64,000 nucleotides of DNA, from positions 62,001 through 126,000 of the forward strand of contig NZ_WBIQ01000008.1 of NCBI RefSeq assembly GCF_009749405.1. Reading direction: 5' to 3'. The position numbers were made by a program, and so were the translations under genes. The stretch's first letter is position 1. Each line of letters begins with the position of its first letter. The notes under the pieces are model-generated. The model was not told the DNA's origin, searched no databases, and worked only from the letters and a program-made list of their open reading frames with translations. The stretch comes from Agromyces lapidis. GTDB taxonomy: Bacteria > Actinomycetota > Actinomycetes > Actinomycetales > Microbacteriaceae. Shown in pieces: positions 8,239-18,435 of the stretch.

Positions 8239-9434
8239 CGCGAGAACGCCCCACCGGGCCCGGGCTGCGCACCGCGTCGGCGGTACTGCGCCGAGCGCAC
8301 GCTGACCGCGACCCCCGAGGCGACGATCGCGATGCCCGAGCCGAGCAGCACCGCGAGCGTGCCCTCGTCGGCGACCTCGGGCAGGCCGACGAACGCGAGC
8401 TCGTTCATGAGCAGCGACACAGTGAAGCCGATGCCGCCGAGAGTGCCGACGACGAGCAGGTCGCCGAGCGTGAGCGGGGTGCCCGATCTGCGCCGGGCCA
8501 CGAGCCCGCCGATGCCGCCGGCGATGACGATGCCGACGATCTTGCCGACCGGCAGCCCGACGAGGATGCCCCAGAACGCCGGGTCGAGTTCGCTCGGGCT
8601 CACCTGCGGCACGGCGACCATCGCCGCCGAGAAGGCGAACAGCGGCAGGATGACCCCGTTCGACCACGGTTCGAGCGCGTGCACGGCGCGGCCGCCCGGG
8701 CGACGCGCCATCACGAGTCCGAGGGCGACGCCCGCGATCGTGGCGTGCACACCCGAGGTGTAGACGAAGTACCACGCGAGCACGCCGAGCACGACGAGCA
8801 GCAGCACGATGGGCCACTGCGGGCGGCGCGCGAGGATCCAGGCGGAGCGCGGCTTCATGAGGCGGCTGACCGCGCCGAACAGGGCGATCGCGATGCCGGC
8901 GAAGCCGATCGAGGCGAGGTCGGCGTCGCTCGTGAAGAAGAACGCGATGATGAGGATCGCGATGAGGTCGTCGAGCACCGCGAGTGCGAGGAGGAAGACG
9001 CGCACGCGCGTCGGGATCCAGGTGCCGAACACGGCGAGCACGCCGAGGGCGAAGGCGATGTCGGTCGCGGTGGGGATGGGCCAGCCGTCGACGGTGGGGG
9101 TGCCGGCCGTGAAGCCGAAGTAGATCAGGGCGGGCACGACCACGCCGCCGACCGCGGCGATCGCGGGCAGGAGGGCCTTCGAGAGGCTGTTGAGCTCGCC
9201 GATGACGAGCTCGCGCTTGAGCTCGACGGCGACGATGAAGAAGAAGATCGCGAGCAGCCCGTCGCTGATCCAGTGGCCGACCGAGAGGTCGAGCCCGATC
9301 CACGACAGGTCGAGGTGCGCGTTCTTGGCCTCGAGCAGCGCGGGGCCCGCGGCCGTGTTGGCGAGCAGCAGGCCGAGCGCGGCGGCGATGAGGAGGAGGC
9401 CTGCGGCCCATCGCTCGGAGCGGAGGAAGTTCAT
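8235..9434 (-). CDS. nhaA: Na+/H+ antiporter NhaA
   Basis: A 399-residue membrane protein exchanging cytoplasmic Na+ for external H+, with about 11-12 hydrophobic segments. It starts M-N-F-L-R-S-E-R-W-A-A-G-L-L-L-I and has the key motif V-L-D-D-L-I-A-I-L-I-I-A (the paired aspartates of the ion site) near residue 155, plus P-T-A-T-D-I-A-F-A-L-G. Length matches E. coli NhaA (388). It is followed by a small coupled gene. Confidence 0.95.
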   Translation of the reverse strand: MNFLRSERWAAGLLLIAAALGLLLANTAAGPALLEAKNAHLDLSWIGLDLSVGHWISDGLLAIFFFIVAVELKRELVIGELNSLSKALLPAIAAVGGVVVPALIYFGFTAGTPTVDGWPIPTATDIAFALGVLAVFGTWIPTRVRVFLLALAVLDDLIAILIIAFFFTSDADLASIGFAGIAIALFGAVSRLMKPRSAWILARRPQWPIVLLLVVLGVLAWYFVYTSGVHATIAGVALGLVMARRPGGRAVHALEPWSNGVILPLFAFSAAMVAVPQVSPSELDPAFWGILVGLPVGKIVGIVIAGGIGGLVARRRSGTPLTLGDLLVVGTLGGIGFTVSLLMNELAFVGLPEVADEGTLAVLLGSGIAIVASGVAVSVRSAQYRRRGAQPGPGGAFSR

Positions 9435-9591
9435 GGGACTCCTGTTCGGAAGTCGCGTGCGCGTGCAGGCCGGAGGCGGTGCGGCGTCGCTGGAGGGACG
9501 GTGACGACGGTCTCCCGCCGGCCGACCAGACTTCCCGGCACTCCGCGATCGAGTCTACTGGGCGGGCGGCGGGAGCACCTCGGGACGCGCC

Positions 9592-9597
9592 TACGCT
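9592..9597 (+). promoter_or_regulatory. -10 TACGCT of leaderless lysE-family transcript
   Basis: TACGCT ends 6 bases before GTG 9604, with no Shine-Dalgarno between. This is the same arrangement as at mfd and mazG. Confidence 0.55.
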
Positions 9598-9603
9598 TGA
9601 CCG

Positions 9604-10254
9604 GTGACCCTCTCGCTCTGGGCGACGCTCCTCGCCGCGTGCTTCGTGATCAGCTTCACCCCGGGCGCGGGAGCGATCAACACGATGGGCAACTCGCTGA
9701 GCCACGGGTTCCGGCGGTCGATCTGGGGCATCCTCGGCCAGCAGGCCGCGCTCGTCGTGCACATCCTCATCGTCGCCGCGGGCGTCGGCGTCCTGGTCGC
9801 GAACTCGCCCGTCGCCTTCGAGGTCATCCGTTACGCGGGCGCCGCCTACCTCGTCTACCTCGGCATCCGGCAGCTGCTCGCGAAGCCGCAGGCGGCCGAC
9901 GAGGCAGAAGGCGACGCGGATGCTCCGCAGTCGGCGCCGCCCGCCGCGACCGAGTCGCGCTGGTCGATGTTCCGCAGGGGACTCTGGGTGAACCTCCTGA
10001 ATCCGAAGGCGATCGTGTTCTTCCTCGCCTTCCTGCCGCAGTTCATCCGGCCCGACCAGCCGCTGCTGCCGCAGTACCTCGTCGTCGGGGCGACGGTCAT
10101 CGTGGTCGACGTGATCGTCATGTGGGGATTCTTCGCGCTCGCCGCGCACGGCATGCGCCGCTTCACCCGCTCGGTGCGCGGGCAGCGCATCGTGAACACG
10201 GCGTTCGGCGTGCTGTTCATCGGCGTGGGGCTGCTGCTCGCGCTCGTGCACTGA
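9604..10254 (+). CDS. LysE/RhtB family amino-acid exporter
   Basis: A 216-residue inner-membrane protein with the family's five to six hydrophobic segments. It has the N-terminal S-F-T-P-G-A-G-A-I-N-T-M-G-N-S-L-S-H-G-F segment, the G-A-A-Y-L-V-Y-L-G-I-R motif near residue 80 and N-L-L-N-P-K-A-I-V-F-F near residue 130. Members export lysine, threonine, homoserine or related compounds. The substrate here cannot be read from sequence. It lies 20 bases ahead of mazG, but both genes appear to have their own promoter. Confidence 0.9.
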   Translation: MTLSLWATLLAACFVISFTPGAGAINTMGNSLSHGFRRSIWGILGQQAALVVHILIVAAGVGVLVANSPVAFEVIRYAGAAYLVYLGIRQLLAKPQAADEAEGDADAPQSAPPAATESRWSMFRRGLWVNLLNPKAIVFFLAFLPQFIRPDQPLLPQYLVVGATVIVVDVIVMWGFFALAAHGMRRFTRSVRGQRIVNTAFGVLFIGVGLLLALVH

Positions 10255-10262
10255 ACGGCGCC

Positions 10263-10268
10263 TAGGCT
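10263..10268 (+). promoter_or_regulatory. -10 TAGGCT of leaderless mazG transcript
   Basis: TAGGCT ends 6 bases before ATG 10275, right after the stop of the upstream exporter gene. Confidence 0.6.
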
Positions 10269-10274
10269 GCCGGT

Positions 10275-10979
10275 ATGAGTGCACCCCACCCCGGACTCGA
10301 CGAACTCGTCGCCACCGTCGCCCTGCTGCGCGCCCCCGGCGGGTGCCCGTGGGACGCCGAGCAGACCCACGAATCACTCGTGCAGTACCTCGTCGAAGAG
10401 TGCTGGGAGCTGATCGACGCGATCGAGGCGGGCGACCGGGCCGAGATGCTCGAAGAGCTCGGCGACGTGCTCTACCAGGTGCTCTTCCACGCCGACATCG
10501 CCGCCCACACGGGCGATGAGCGCTTCGACATCGACGACGTCGCCCGTCACATGACGGCCAAGATGGTGTCGCGGCATCCGCACGTCTTCGGCGACCGCGA
10601 GGCTGAGACCGCCGACGACGTCGTCGCCTTCTGGGAGGACCTGAAGGCCGACGAGAAGCCGCACCGCACGAGCGTGCTCGACGGGGTGCCCCGCGGCATG
10701 CCGGCGCTCGCGCTGGCACGCAAGGTGCTCGGCAAGGCCGAGAAGGCCGGCGTCGCCGCGCAGGATGCCCCGTGGCCGGCCCCGCCCGAGCCGTCGTCGG
10801 TCGCCGCACCCGGCACCGAGGAGGAGCTCGGACGGCAACTGTTCGGGCTCGTGGCCGCGGCGCGCGAGCAGGGACTCGACGCCGAACGCGCCCTCCGTGC
10901 CGCGGTACGCGAGTTCGAGGGCGAGGTGCGTCGAACCGAGCAGGCGCGGGCGGCCGAGCAGCCCAGGCCGGTCGAGTAG
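10275..10979 (+). CDS. mazG: Nucleoside triphosphate pyrophosphohydrolase MazG
   Basis: A 234-residue hydrolase of non-canonical or excess NTPs. The all-alpha NTP-PPase core has W-D-A-E-Q-T-H-E-S-L-V-Q-Y-L-V-E-E-C-W-E-L, giving the metal-binding E41-E42-x-x-E45, then E61-x-x-D64 (E-E-L-G-D-V-L-Y-Q-V). H-P-H-V-F-G and W-E-x-x-K match the family. It has one clear MazG domain, then a C-terminal part with a shorter helical stretch, as in actinobacterial MazG. Confidence 0.93.
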   Translation: MSAPHPGLDELVATVALLRAPGGCPWDAEQTHESLVQYLVEECWELIDAIEAGDRAEMLEELGDVLYQVLFHADIAAHTGDERFDIDDVARHMTAKMVSRHPHVFGDREAETADDVVAFWEDLKADEKPHRTSVLDGVPRGMPALALARKVLGKAEKAGVAAQDAPWPAPPEPSSVAAPGTEEELGRQLFGLVAAAREQGLDAERALRAAVREFEGEVRRTEQARAAEQPRPVE

Positions 10980-11009
10980 CGAAGCGTATCGAGACCCCGC
11001 ACGCCCCGC

Positions 11010-12104
11010 TCAGGCGATGCGGCTGCCCGCCGCGAGACGCCTGGCCGGCACCTCGGTGCAGCGCCACGCCCACGCGAGCGCGCCCGCGCCGAGCAGCACG
11101 TGGATCGAGAGCCCCACGAACCACGACGGCACCGAGCGCTCGTAGACCTCCTGGGGCGTCTCAGAGTCGGTTTCGCCGCCGCCGTACCCGTAGGGGCCGT
11201 ACTTCTCCCAGTCGGCGCACTCGTCGTAGACCGGCTCGAGGTCGGGCGCGTGCTGCGCCTGGCGCACGCCGACCGCGATCCAGCCGAACAGGTCGCGCGG
11301 CGAACCGTGCTCGTCGAAGGTGCCCGGCGAGGCATCCGCGACGACGACGTAGGGGTTCGCCGCGAGGAAGCCCCACACGTAGTCCCACCGTGGTGTCGGG
11401 TACTCGTTGACGACCGGCGCCAGGCACGGCACCTCGCCGCCGTCGGGCGCCAGCCCGTTCTCGTCGAGCTGCTCGTAGTCGACGGCGATGTACGTCTGGT
11501 GCACGGTCGACTGCAGTGCCGCACCGCCGAGCGCGAAGGCGATGAGCGTGCCGATCGAGAGCGCCGCGACGACGAGGTAGGTCACGACGACCGAGAACAG
11601 CGGGCGCGTGATCACCCCCGACAGGCCGACGCCGATCGCGGCGATCACGCCGACCTCGACGGCGAGCACGAGCAGCGACACCGCGATCGTCGACGCCGAG
11701 ACCTCGCCCAGCACGACCCCGAACGCGAGGAACGGCACCGAGGCGGCGAGGAACGCGAGGGCCGTGATCCAGGCCGCGAGCCACTTGCCGAGCACGAGCT
11801 GCGCGGTCGTCACGAGCGTCACCTGGGTGGTCGCGAGCGTGCCGGCCTCGCGCTCGCCGTTGATCGCGTTGCCCGAGAGTGCGGGGGAGACGAGGGTGCC
11901 GAGCAGCAGCACGAAGAACACCACGGTCGAGAAGACGGCGCCGCCGCCCGAGTCCCACGCGTTCGTCGCGATGACGACGAGGGTCGTGACGATCGTCACG
12001 AGCAGCACGAAGACGCCGAGCAGCACGTACCAGGCGACGCCGCGCACGCGCTGCTTGAGGTCGAGGGCGACGATGAGCCACATGCCCTGGAGGAACCCGG
12101 TCAT
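11010..12104 (-). CDS. ABC-2 type transporter permease
   Basis: A 364-residue membrane protein with about six hydrophobic segments. I-N-G-E-R-E-A-G-T-L-A-T-T-Q-V, typical of ABC-2/NatB-like permeases, lies near residue 80. A large non-membrane loop between residues about 215 and 330 is Tyr/Asp/Gly-rich and presumably extracellular. Its ATG overlaps the stop of the ATPase gene (ATGA), so the two form a translationally coupled exporter. The substrate is unknown. Confidence 0.85.
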   Translation of the reverse strand: MTGFLQGMWLIVALDLKQRVRGVAWYVLLGVFVLLVTIVTTLVVIATNAWDSGGGAVFSTVVFFVLLLGTLVSPALSGNAINGEREAGTLATTQVTLVTTAQLVLGKWLAAWITALAFLAASVPFLAFGVVLGEVSASTIAVSLLVLAVEVGVIAAIGVGLSGVITRPLFSVVVTYLVVAALSIGTLIAFALGGAALQSTVHQTYIAVDYEQLDENGLAPDGGEVPCLAPVVNEYPTPRWDYVWGFLAANPYVVVADASPGTFDEHGSPRDLFGWIAVGVRQAQHAPDLEPVYDECADWEKYGPYGYGGGETDSETPQEVYERSVPSWFVGLSIHVLLGAGALAWAWRCTEVPARRLAAGSRIA

Positions 12105-13021
12105 GCGTCGCCCCCTGCCCGGTTGAGATCGTGGAAGACGTGTTCGAGATCGCCGACCGCCGGTGCGAACGACGAGACCGGCACGCCGGTGCCGATCAGG
12201 TGGGCGAGCAGCTGCGCCGCGTCCTGCTCGCTCGCGAGCGGCACCACCGCGCCGAGACGGTCGACGACCGCGACCTCGCCGAACCCCGCAGCGCCGAGGG
12301 CGGCGACGAGACGTTCGGCGTCGAGCGATCGGATCCGCCAGTGCCTCGCCGCCCGGCCGGCACGAGCGACGTCCTCGGGCGCGGCGGTCGCCCCGGCCGC
12401 GAGGTAGACCGCCGAGTCGGCCATCTCCTCGAGCTCGGCGAGCACGTGGCTCGAGACGAGGATCGTCTTGCCCTCGCCCGCGAGCCGGCGCACGAGCTCG
12501 CGGAGCTCGGCGCGCGCGGCGGGGTCGAGGCCCGAGGCGGGCTCGTCGAGCAGCAGCACCTCGGGGTCGTGCACGAGGGCGCGGGCGAGGCTCAGGCGCT
12601 GCTTCTGCCCGCGCGAGAGCACCCGCGTCGCCTGCTCGGCGAGCGGGGCGAGGTCGACGAGCTCGATGAGCTCCTGCGCACGAGCGGATGCCTCGTCGGC
12701 ACCCATCCCGTACATGCGGGCGCTCGTCGCGAGCGCGACCCGCACGCTGAGCGTCGGCCACGAGCCGAGCACGTCGGGCATCCAGCCCATGCGCCGTCGC
12801 ACCTGGTGCGGTTCGGTGACGGGGTCGTAGCCGGCGATGCGGATGGTGCCCGAGTCGGGCGCGAGCAGGGACGCGAGCATGAGCAGCAGCGTCGTCTTGC
12901 CCGCGCCGTTCGGACCGATGAGGCCCGCGACGCTGCCCCGAGCGACTTCGAAGCTCGCATCACGCACCGCGTGCACCTCGCCGAACGACCGGGCGACGCC
13001 CGCGACCGTGATGCCCGCCAT
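12101..13021 (-). CDS. ABC transporter ATP-binding protein
   Basis: A 306-residue ATPase pairing with the permease encoded immediately downstream. Walker A is G-P-N-G-A-G-K-T-T (about residue 36), the signature is L-S-R-G-Q-K-Q-R (Arg where LSGGQ has Gly) and Walker B is V-L-L-L-D-E-P-A-S-G-L-D-P, with the H-switch in S-S-H-V. It resembles drug/lipid exporter ATPases of the CcmA/NatA group. About 80 C-terminal residues after the nucleotide-binding fold are poorly conserved. The gene is divergent from hisS. Confidence 0.9.
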   Translation of the reverse strand: MAGITVAGVARSFGEVHAVRDASFEVARGSVAGLIGPNGAGKTTLLLMLASLLAPDSGTIRIAGYDPVTEPHQVRRRMGWMPDVLGSWPTLSVRVALATSARMYGMGADEASARAQELIELVDLAPLAEQATRVLSRGQKQRLSLARALVHDPEVLLLDEPASGLDPAARAELRELVRRLAGEGKTILVSSHVLAELEEMADSAVYLAAGATAAPEDVARAGRAARHWRIRSLDAERLVAALGAAGFGEVAVVDRLGAVVPLASEQDAAQLLAHLIGTGVPVSSFAPAVGDLEHVFHDLNRAGGDA

Positions 13022-13063
13022 CGTGCCTCCTCGTGCGCGGGGTCGTCCCGCACAACTGGAAGA

Positions 13064-15731
<2,668 letters not shown>

Positions 15732-15748
15732 CAGCGTAGCTGATCAGC

Positions 15749-15778
15749 GACGGGGGCGGCCGGGTGGCCGCCCCCGTC
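15749..15778 (+). terminator. Terminator hairpin after eno
   Basis: A perfect 13-bp stem (15749-15761 with 15766-15778) closed by a GGGT loop, 17 bases after the eno stop. It would separate eno from the divIC-like block. Confidence 0.7.
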
Positions 15779-15810
15779 GTCGTCTGCCGGGCAGGCCGGG
15801 AGGAGGGGCG

Positions 15811-16590
15811 ATGAAGGACGATTCCGCCCGCAACCCCCGGCGCCCCGCCGATCCGGCCGGCGCGCGCACGCCGCGCTCGCGCGCCCCGCGCAATCAGGCG
15901 GCGGATGCCTCGGCGCCGGCCTCGTCAGCGAAGGGCGCCGCCGGGTCGAAGGCCGCGAACGCGAAGGCACCGGGGGAGAAGGCCGCGAAGGCGAGCCCTG
16001 CGAAGCCCGCCGGCACTCGTCCCGCGACCGCGGGCCGGGCCAAGCCGGCCAGGTCGCCCAGGCCCGCCAGATCGGCCAAGCCGGCCGGTTCCGCCGTGGG
16101 CGGATCGACGGACGCCGTGCGTGCGGGGTGGCTCAGTGGCATCCGTTTCTCAGGTTTCTCGCTCATCATGCTGGGAGTGCTCGTGCTCGCGGTCGTGGTG
16201 CTCGCACCGACGATCGCGGCGTTCGCGCAGCAGCGCGCGCAGCTCGCCGAGTTGCGCGCCGCGGTCGCCGCGCAGGAGACCGAGGTCCAGCGCCTGCGCG
16301 ACGAGCGCGAGCGCTGGAACGACGAGACGTTCATCGTCACGCAGGCGCGTGAACGTCTGTACTACGTGATGCCGGGCGAGGTGAGCTACCTCGTCATCGA
16401 CGACCGCAGCGAGGCCGCGAAGGCGGACGACGCCGCAGCGGTCTCGGCCGAAGTGACCGAATCGAAGGGCGATTGGATGCGCACCCTGCTCGACTCCGTG
16501 ATGACCGCGGGGCTGGCCCCCGAGGCGGGCGAACCGGCGGCGCCGGCGAACGACGCCCCGGCGACCCCGGATGCGGAGGGCACGCGATGA
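15811..16590 (+). CDS. Septum formation initiator (DivIC/FtsB-like) with long disordered N-terminus
   Basis: A 259-residue single-pass membrane protein. Residues 1-105 are Ala/Lys/Pro/Arg-rich and low complexity. A membrane helix follows near 118-137 (L-I-M-L-G-V-L-V-L-A-V-V-V-L-A), then a coiled coil (about 138-170, L-A-E-L-R-A-A-V-A-A-Q-E-T-E-V-Q-R-L) and the family motif A-R-E-R-L-Y-Y-V-M-P-G-E. Proteins of this type join FtsL/FtsQ in the divisome. ATG 15811 has GGAGGAGGGG. Its stop overlaps the DUF501 start. The eno-divIC-DUF501 order is conserved in many actinobacteria. Confidence 0.9.
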   Translation: MKDDSARNPRRPADPAGARTPRSRAPRNQAADASAPASSAKGAAGSKAANAKAPGEKAAKASPAKPAGTRPATAGRAKPARSPRPARSAKPAGSAVGGSTDAVRAGWLSGIRFSGFSLIMLGVLVLAVVVLAPTIAAFAQQRAQLAELRAAVAAQETEVQRLRDERERWNDETFIVTQARERLYYVMPGEVSYLVIDDRSEAAKADDAAAVSAEVTESKGDWMRTLLDSVMTAGLAPEAGEPAAPANDAPATPDAEGTR

Positions 16591-17108
16591 CCCGGCCCCC
16601 GTTCGACGAGGTGACCGAGCGCGATCTCGCCATCGTGTCGGCGCAGCTCGGTCGCCCGGCCCGCAACGTCGTCGGCATCGCCGCGCGCTGCGTCTGCGGT
16701 GCGCCGACGGTCGTCGCGACCTCGCCGCGCCTCGCCGACGGCACGCCGTTCCCGACGTTCTACTACCTCTCGCACCCGGGTGCGACGGCCGCGATGTCGT
16801 TCCTCGAGGCGGCCCAGCTGATGGTCGAGTGCACCGAGCTGCTCGCGAGCGACGACGACGTGCGCGCCGCGTACGAGCAGGCGCACCGCGAGTACCTCGC
16901 CGATCGCGCCCGGTTCGGCGCGGTGCCCGAGGTCGACGGCATCTCGGCAGGCGGCATGCCGACGCGGGTGAAGTGCCTGCACGCGCTCGCCGCCCAGTCG
17001 CTCGCGGCGGGGCCGGGCCTGAACCCCATCGGCGACCTCGCCCTCGAGCGGTCGAGCTGGTCGCCCGATGTCTGCCGATGCCCCGACTACGGAGTCGACG
17101 CGGAATGA
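16587..17108 (+). CDS. DUF501 family protein
   Basis: A 173-residue protein of the actinobacterial DUF501 family. It opens with R-D-L-A-I-V-S-A-Q-L-G-R-P-A-R, then G-I-A-A-R-C-V-C-G-A-P-T-V-V, F-P-T-F-Y-Y-L-S-H-P and G-G-M-P-T-R-V-K-C-L-H. Four cysteines (C-V-C, K-C-L-H, C-R-C) could bind metal. No biochemical role is established. It overlaps both neighbours by ATGA, so it is made together with the divisome-like protein and the subtilase. Confidence 0.9.
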   Translation: MTRPPFDEVTERDLAIVSAQLGRPARNVVGIAARCVCGAPTVVATSPRLADGTPFPTFYYLSHPGATAAMSFLEAAQLMVECTELLASDDDVRAAYEQAHREYLADRARFGAVPEVDGISAGGMPTRVKCLHALAAQSLAAGPGLNPIGDLALERSSWSPDVCRCPDYGVDAE

Positions 17109-18388
17109 CCCGCCGGGGCCGCCTCGCAACGACGCTCGCGAAGACCGCGACCGCCGCCGTCGCGGCTGCCGCGGTGCTGCTCGGCGGCGCCATGCCGGCG
17201 CACGCCGACACGGTGCGCGACTACGAGTACTGGCTCGGCGACTACGGCTTCACGACCGCGTGGAACACCACGAAGGGCAAGGGCGTCACCGTCGCGATCA
17301 TCGACACCGGGGTGAACGGCAACGTCACCGAACTGCGCGGCGCCGTCACCGGCGGCACGGATGTCTCGGGCCTCGGCACCCCCGACGGGCAGACGCCGGT
17401 CGGCGACCCCGACGAGAGCGGGCACGGCACGATGGTCGCGTCGCTGCTCGCCGGCCGGGGCACGGGTGAGGGCAACGGCGTCATCGGCGTCGCGCCCGAG
17501 GCCGAACTGCTGACGGTGTCGGTCGCATTCGGGCAGGACACCGGGGCCGAGAAGACGAACGACGAGCAGATCGCCGAGGGCGTGAAGTGGGCCGTCGACA
17601 ACGGCGCGGACGTCATCAACATGTCGCTCACCCGCAACACCCGCGACTGGCCCGAGAGCTGGGACGAGGCGTTCATGTACGCCTTCGAGCACGACGTCGT
17701 CGTGGTCGCCGCGGCGGGCAACCGGGGCAGCGGCACGACCGAGGTCGGCGCGCCGGCGACGATTCCCGGCGTGCTCGCGGTCGCGGGCGTCGACAAGGAG
17801 AAGAACGCGAGCCTCGACGCGAGCTCGCAGGGCATCACGCTCGGCGTCGCCGCGCCGAGCGAGGACCTCGTCGGCGTCAGGCCCGACGGCCGCGTCGTCA
17901 TCTGGGACGGCACGAGCGCCGCGACCCCGCTCGTCTCGGGACTCGTGGCGCTCGTGCGCGCCGAGTACCCCGAGCTCGACGCGGCGAACGTCATCAACCG
18001 GGTCATCCGCACCGCCGACCCCAACGGGCACGAGGTGCCGAGCCCGCTCTACGGCTTCGGGCTGATCGACCCCGTCCCGGCGCTCGAAGCCGAGGTCGAG
18101 GAGATCGAGGCGAATCCGCTCGGCAGCCTCGAGGAATGGATCACCCTGCACCGGCGCGCCTCCTCCACGACGCAGCCGACCGACTCGCCCGAATCCGAGA
18201 TCGTGCCCATCGCCGACCCTCCGCCACCGGCAGACGAGGGCACGGCCACACTGCTGCCGACACCGTGGACGCTGGCCTACATCACGGTGCCGCTCTCGCT
18301 CGTCGCAGGATTTGGTACGCTAGCAGCGCTGTTGGGCATCGGCGCCACTCGGCATACCAGGCGGACTGTCCGCACTCGCGAGCAGTGA
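17105..18388 (+). CDS. Tail-anchored subtilisin-like (S8) serine protease
   Basis: A 427-residue exported protease. A signal peptide ends near P-A-H-A-D (residues 31-35). The catalytic triad is D67 (I-I-D-T-G-V), H107 (S-G-H-G-T-M-V) and S271 (D-G-T-S-A-A-T-P-L-V-S-G), with oxyanion N206 in A-A-G-N-R-G. After residue 345 comes a Pro/Ser/Thr-rich spacer and a C-terminal membrane helix (about 390-412) followed by T-R-H-T-R-R. This is the topology of mycosins, but no type VII secretion genes are nearby. The start overlaps the DUF501 stop (ATGA). Confidence 0.9.
   Translation: MTRRGRLATTLAKTATAAVAAAAVLLGGAMPAHADTVRDYEYWLGDYGFTTAWNTTKGKGVTVAIIDTGVNGNVTELRGAVTGGTDVSGLGTPDGQTPVGDPDESGHGTMVASLLAGRGTGEGNGVIGVAPEAELLTVSVAFGQDTGAEKTNDEQIAEGVKWAVDNGADVINMSLTRNTRDWPESWDEAFMYAFEHDVVVVAAAGNRGSGTTEVGAPATIPGVLAVAGVDKEKNASLDASSQGITLGVAAPSEDLVGVRPDGRVVIWDGTSAATPLVSGLVALVRAEYPELDAANVINRVIRTADPNGHEVPSPLYGFGLIDPVPALEAEVEEIEANPLGSLEEWITLHRRASSTTQPTDSPESEIVPIADPPPPADEGTATLLPTPWTLAYITVPLSLVAGFGTLAALLGIGATRHTRRTVRTREQ
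18316..18321 (+). promoter_or_regulatory. Putative ndh promoter inside the end of the protease gene
   Basis: TACGCT sits in an unusual run of rare codons (TTT GGT ACG CTA GCA near 18311-18325), suggesting the bases are held for a promoter rather than for protein. It lies 114 bases before the ndh start. Confidence 0.4.
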
Positions 18389-18435
18389 TCGCACGCATCA
18401 GGCCGCATCACCAGATACTGAGGAGTCCATTCACC

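Noticed and set aside
17105-18388. Mycosin of a type VII secretion system
   Set aside because: The layout fits, but no EccC, EccB, EccD, WXG100 or other ESX gene is in the window.
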